Origin: Mansonella perstans
Lineage: Eukaryota; Nematoda; Chromadorea; Rhabditida; Onchocercidae
Reading direction: 5' to 3'
DNA length: 64,000 nt
Assembly: GCA_037074765.1 (NCBI GenBank)
Contig: JBAMDO010000034.1
Span: 124,001 to 188,000, forward strand
A model generated the notes under the pieces. That model searched no databases, was not told the DNA's origin, and saw only the letters and a list, made by a program, of their open reading frames with translations. Shown one piece after another: positions 58,781 to 64,000 of this stretch (positions are counted from its first letter, which is position 1; each line of letters starts with the position of its first letter). A program made the position numbers and the translations under genes.

Positions 58781-61700
58781 TTATTGTTCACATTTCAATA
58801 AACTATCAAGTAGTGCAGATGACTTCACAATTGTCGTTTTCTTTAATGTTTCCACAATATCTTCATGCTTACCCAAAGATAAAATGCATTCTTTGTTCTG
58901 TGCTCGCTTAACAATATATTCTAGAACGACGCAACATTGTTGAGCAAACGTACGCCGTTGTGAGATATCATTTTCAGTTAAAAGTGAACCAACAATCATA
59001 AAGAGAGCAGTGAAATCAGTATGAGAAGTACATCTAAAATATTTAAGCGTATACATTAGTGTAACAGATAATACTTTTAGATACTTATGTTAGATTATTT
59101 GAAAATACCCAGTGATGACCTATATCATTTTACTTCCTCATATTTAGTTACTTCTATGGAAAAATCATATCATATGTAAGTGAACTGATACAGTTATATT
59201 TGTCATTTATCTGAGATTGTATTTTAATATTCTTGAGAAATTATGAGTTAAATGATGAATTATGATTTACAGAAATTACGAGAAATTATGATGAATTATA
59301 CTTACATTCAACATTTGTTTCATCTCTATGCTTATATTTCTAAAACATAAGTAAAAATCCATTATTGCAACTCACCTTTCTATGAAATACGGTAACTCGA
59401 TAATAAGTGCTTGTTTTACTTTCCAAAATATATCTGATTTTAACAAAGAGACTGTCTGTTCAACATGATGAGATAATTCGGCTGAAATATTGGAGCGTAA
59501 AATTATTTAGTAAAATCTGAAGAAATACTTTATGATATGGTCATAGCCTATTAAATTCCAGAAAACTTTCCAATATAAAATACAGTAATGAAATTAATGC
59601 TAGAAATAGCAGGAACTAAGGAAAGATCTCCTACTCTGAACTTCCCATTCATCTCTTTTAATAGTGTATATTCAGCAGTCTAAAGCAGGCACTTTTTCTC
59701 TGAATTACCATTGCAAACACGCTCGTTTATGTTCGCTACTGTGATGAATAAGTTTCTCCAAGTGTAATTTTTTCCGGTCGTATTTAAAATAAAACTATCA
59801 AGCTAAAAAAGATTTTGGTTTTCTATTTAGACTATAGAAAGGCTCTGAACAAAGGCATGATCAAAGATAAATCGAAAAGTACTAAAATTAGCAGTAGAAA
59901 AATTTGCCCATTTTATGGGCTAAAAAAAATCATTTTTTGGAGCAAAAAAGAAATTGTTTAACTACAGACATAAATTCTAGTTGAATTAAATACAGTTTGG
60001 CAATAGTCTGCTATGTGAGTGACAATGAGAATATTCGAGATATAAGCAAGAAGTGACCAATTCAGAATCTGACAATAAAATGTCGTTTCATAGACCTCAA
60101 ATACTTTTTCGGGAAGCACGAAATTATCCGAAACCGAAATGGACATTATTACTTCCAGGATTATCATTTGCTCAAAAATTCCACTTCTCCTAGAGTTTAT
60201 GACAATGTCTTGAATTTACGAGATACCGTAAATGACTGAACAGTTAAAAGAAAAATGGAATGTAGCGAAAAAGAAAGGACAAAGGAAACTGAATAATCTG
60301 GCTAGAGCATTCGCTCAACAGCATGAAAAATCTCATTTTATAGATTCAAGTAATAAGTTTTCGAATTAAGTTGTGATCTATTCTTAAACAATCAAAAATC
60401 TACAGCATTTGCGCCTCAAATTAATCAGAAAAACTGCACACATTTCACCTTTAAAATTTCACGAAGCTGGAGAACATCTATTCGACAACATGCAAATTCG
60501 TAGCAGTCTCGATATAAGTTAAATATGAAAACTTGTATAAGAATGTAAATTTCTCGATATTTAGTTGTATATAGATCAGAAATAATATTAGGGGAAAACT
60601 TTATTTGTGATCTGAAAAGCTTTCTAATGCACATAAAACAAACCTCCATCAAATGACAAGAGTAAATGAGCAATTGCCGGTACAATTTTCACCAAATAAT
60701 CATAGGTTTTCGGATAATTAGCACTGTTTACTTCGCTCGAAATACTTTCGGAATTTAGCCTGAATATTTCGTAAGTTGCAGTTTTAAAAATTTTAATTTC
60801 TGACACAAAATCAATGATCTCTGCTGTAAACAGAGATGAATATAATGAAAAATTTGGATCTTTTTTAAATTCTACAATCGTTACTTTTTTGAACTGACAA
60901 TTTTTCCTTTTTTGCAAAAAACTAAAAGATGGCAAAATTCTCACTCTGAATGAATGCAACTTATGGCATTACAAATATGCGACATTACTTGCTGAGCAAT
61001 TTTATTATAACCAGTCATTTCACAAAACGCTGCAGCACATAGAACTGCTTCTCCATTATATTTCTCGTTTTTTTTCGAGCACTGTTCCAATAAAGGTAAA
61101 AATTTCTATAAGAGAACTTTTTTCATCATCAAATAATGCAAATAATATAAGCAAAATCTTAGATCAGTGGCTTTAATGATATCCGATATGAAGTTGAATC
61201 ATAACTCTTAAAATTACAATATGTAGATTTTTAAAAAATATACATTATTTAAAAAAATATACGTATATATTATTCCCAACTGAACGTAATAATATAACAC
61301 ATCGATAACTTTACCATCCCATATCCGAGCATACAATATGCTTATTAAATTATCATAAAGCATTTCATAAATAACATATAGTAAACTATCATATAATGAA
61401 GCAAACTTATATATTGCGATTAGCTTCGACATGGTATAGTTGAGGTATAAACCATCTAAACTTATTTTCCATAGTTTTCTTGACTAATAAAAACTTACTG
61501 TTCATATTTGCGTTTATGTCTTATTGTTCATATTTGTAAATAAGGTATTTATAAAATTATACACGTTTTACATTTAGACTTTAAATTTTAAACTGTGAAA
61601 ATATTGATATAAACTTGAACAGTAAGCATACCGTTTCAATAGCAGTTTTATCCCATTTCGAAGCTAAATTTTTCCCTGTTGAACGTAACAATGCACTAAT

Positions 61701-63939
61701 TGCTTCGATTAATTTTTCTTTACCATCCCATATTCGGCCATGCAGTGCGCTTGTTAAATTATCATAAAGCATTTCTTAAATAATGTAAATTATCGTTCGA
61801 TTTACACTCATATTAACCATTCATTTCTTTGTTTTTGTGCTTCTGTTCTTATATCTTGCTTGCTTACTCGCAACTTATTTGCTTTAGCTTAACAAAGAAA
61901 ATATAAGAAATACTACATGGTAGAATAATAGATAAGCACAAGTCAACTATGTTTGAGATTTTCTTCAGCAATGCTTCAATAATGGATTTAAGAAATATTT
62001 AGTGTAAAGATATTTCACATCTACTTCAACATAAATCATAAGTATTATAACAATAACAAATGATTACTGCTATTTCCTTCTAAAACTGAGGAAACAAACA
62101 AACCAGCACAGTCAATGTCATCACTAAGAACACCAGATTCGACAATTGCTATTAGCACTTTTGCTGCCTGTGTTTTCATTGCAAAAAAAGAATTTGTTTT
62201 TAGCGTAACTAAAGCCATCTCGATCATTTCCTTACGATATAAACGCATAGCAGACGAAGTATCTGTGATGAAATTATACATTTTTACTACCAAGTCGTTA
62301 ACATTAAAACTAATATTTCTTGACCTTTCTTAAATGAACATCAGTTTGAAAATAAATAAATTAAAATTTAATTTTTTAATTTGTGAAAAAAATAAGAGCC
62401 ATAAAATGAACTGCACGAAGAGTAAAATGATACCTGGAACCAACTCGGACCATAATTCATCCCATATTTCGAGCTTCTTTTTTGCCGCTTCGTCATTTTT
62501 AGCAACTAAAAAATCAAACAAATTCATATTCCTTCATACTTTAAGCTGTCAAACTATTTTGCATGAAAAAACAGATAGACATCCAAATAAAATTATACTT
62601 GCAAGATTTTTCTCGCTAAAAGACTGTTAAAAACTTTACGGTGAAAAATTTCATTTCTTATTAAAAAAAACAGGCAATTGTTAACTAAAAAATATCCCAG
62701 CAAGAATATCAAATTCGATTCACAAGTTCATTGGAAAACTGAACAATGCATAAACCAAAACCAAATAATAAAATATGAAGATTTTAAGAAATAATACCAA
62801 AAAACTCACCTTCCTGACACTTATGAAGAAATATAAATGGAACTACAGCAGCAAGTGAATCAGAAAGAACTTCGGTATTCCTTGATAAAGAGCGGAGAAG
62901 ATACAAGACAGCCATATTTTCCTCACCTGAAAAATTGGTTGCCATCCAAATTCAAACAAAGAAAACAAGTTTTATAATGTGCTTTTCAGAAACATATTTT
63001 GATTACTTGATAGTTTGAACTTAGTCAAATCAAGGAAATTAAAAAATTTTTCAAGAATCGTATTATGGAACATGAAAATTCCCTAAATTTCGAATAATTA
63101 TTAAATTATGAGAGAAGTTCAACAGGTTTTTTAAGTATTCCACATATCCAGATTTCACTGAAAAATTATTTGTACTATTCCCTATTCATATTTATCTAAT
63201 AAGAGCCGCTGAATATCTCTCGTCGAATCAATAGCAATTAATTTACCTTGTTCACCCTGTAATTTTTGTTTTATGTAGTCCACAATCCGATTTACCTCTT
63301 TTTTCGAGGAAAAAGGCAATAAATATGATAAGCAAGACGAAAACTGTTTTTTAATTACCGGATTACGATCATTTAGACCATTGAAAAGCACCCGCACTAT
63401 TTTATCTGAATGATAAAATAATAAAGAATGCGTTAAAGAAATATTAAATTTTCAGAGATAATGCAAATGCATCAAAGGAAAATTAAGTTTTGGAGTGCAA
63501 TTTTTTTTTAACTTTGTTTTTTTTGCAAATCCAAATGAAAAACTATATATTTCTGTTTGATGTATTCTTCAATTTAAAACTATTTTACTTAAAAAGAGAT
63601 TGGAAGAATCAATTTTTCCGCTTCTCTTAATAGAGTTCTAATTTTTTTCATTAACAATGCAAGAATAAAAAAGTTTAATGAAACAGAATCTAAAAATACA
63701 AAAAACGCACCACATGAAGATCGGCAAGACATCAGCAACTGTTCACGTTGAAAGCACAAATCAATAATGAATTGACAACTTCCTGTACGTGTTGTCACAC
63801 CAACATTAGATCGTAGTTGTTCGATCAATTTATCGCTCAGCTCGGAGTTGAAAACATCATTATTTATATGGGGGATAACGTAACGAAGAGCACTCATCAT
63901 TGGAGAACTATGCGCTGCTGACATACGGGCTGAATCCAG
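58781..63939 (-). CDS. ECPAS: Proteasome adaptor ECM29, C-terminal part (5' part off the window)
   Basis: HEAT-repeat protein that tethers the 19S and 20S proteasome particles and acts in proteasome quality control. Ten exons are seen: 63939-63711, 63405-63247, 62926-62810, 62505-62434, 62262-62104, 61774-61632, 61105-60989, 60893-60644, 59481-59376, 59033-58781. They sum to 1605 nt, i.e. 534 aa plus stop, all in phase. ECM29 blocks seen are LDSARMSAAHSSPMM (vertebrate MDSARLAASKSSPMM), LIEQLRSNVGVTTRTG, VLFNGLNDRNPVIKKQFSSC, LEIWDELWSELVP, ALHGRIWDGKEKLIEAI, LLEQCSKKNEKYN and ELPYFIERCTS. The family is about 1800 residues, so roughly two thirds lies beyond position 64000. The first acceptor (TTATTTAAG, AG at 63940-63941) makes 63942-64000 intronic, though a short open frame exists there. 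A decayed copy of the 61774-61632 exon sits in the next intron. Confidence 0.93.
61270..61383 (-). pseudogene. Decayed duplicate of an ECM29 exon inside an ECM29 intron
   Basis: On the minus strand this segment encodes EMLYDNLISILYARIWDGKV, nearly the start of the real exon at 61774-61632 (EMLYDNLTSALHGRIWDGKE). The acceptor TTTAAG of the real exon is TTTATG here, so it cannot splice in. The downstream half has lost several bases, shifting the frame, before a shared TTACGTTCA. Most substitutions are C-to-T or G-to-A. Confidence 0.85.
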
Positions 63940-64000
63940 CTTAAATAATGTTCCTCACAACATTTATTGGAAATTGTTCAACAACTTTAGTTAAATCTAT

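Noticed and set aside
63942..64000. Short frame (DLTKVVEQFPINV) just upstream of the first ECM29 exon seen
   Set aside because: It is out of frame with that exon. Joining them would need a ~19-nt intron or a frameshift, and a TTATTTAAG acceptor explains the sequence as intron. The window edge prevents a firm answer.

Overview
This is an AT-rich eukaryotic genomic window with short multi-exon genes, not bacterial or viral DNA. Exons are compact and introns usually run 50-700 bp. Acceptors are almost all of the TTTTCAG/TTTNAG type. Several genes have an acceptor-like AG 0-35 nt upstream of the start codon, which is what nematode spliced-leader trans-splicing looks like. Together with the protein similarities this suggests a nematode, most likely a spirurid/filarial-type (clade III) species. 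The organism is an inference; I could run no search.

I rebuilt seven conserved genes exon by exon and checked that exon lengths and intron phases add up to open frames. On the minus strand, from right to left in the window (their 5'-to-3' order), they are: the C-terminal part of the proteasome adaptor ECM29/ECPAS (58781-63939, running off the right edge); poly(A) polymerase PAPOLA/PAP-1 (48408-54669); a TASOR-like protein with a DUF3715 pseudo-PARP domain, a SPOC-like region and a C-terminal PIN-like region (37001-46079); syntenin/SDCBP with tandem PDZ domains (27883-32619); the splicing factor RBM25 with RRM, RS region and PWI (5501-15130); and the large primase subunit PRIM2 with all four Fe-S cysteines (48-4060). 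On the plus strand are KRR1, a ribosome-biogenesis KH protein (15732-17946, divergent from RBM25), and a newly inferred four-exon gene for a 110-residue secreted, possibly neuropeptide-type precursor (24535-26145). The last lies in what otherwise looks like a 10-kb gene desert.

The gene-poor stretches hold repeats. An array of about 8 copies of a ~277-bp unit (54862-57062) sits upstream of PAPOLA, and each unit carries a DR1-like nuclear-receptor motif. A 38-bp minisatellite lies in the KRR1/RBM25 divergent promoter. A 33-bp palindromic repeat sits in an RBM25 intron. There is a 219-bp MITE-like element with terminal inverted repeats, and a decayed duplicate of an ECM29 exon lies inside an ECM29 intron.

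Functionally the conserved genes are mostly information-processing housekeeping genes: replication priming, splicing, ribosome assembly, polyadenylation and proteasome quality control. The most unusual is the TASOR-like gene. In vertebrates TASOR is the scaffold of the HUSH silencing complex, and I do not know of a characterised nematode counterpart. I see no operon-like tight spacing: same-strand genes are 1.4-4.4 kb apart.
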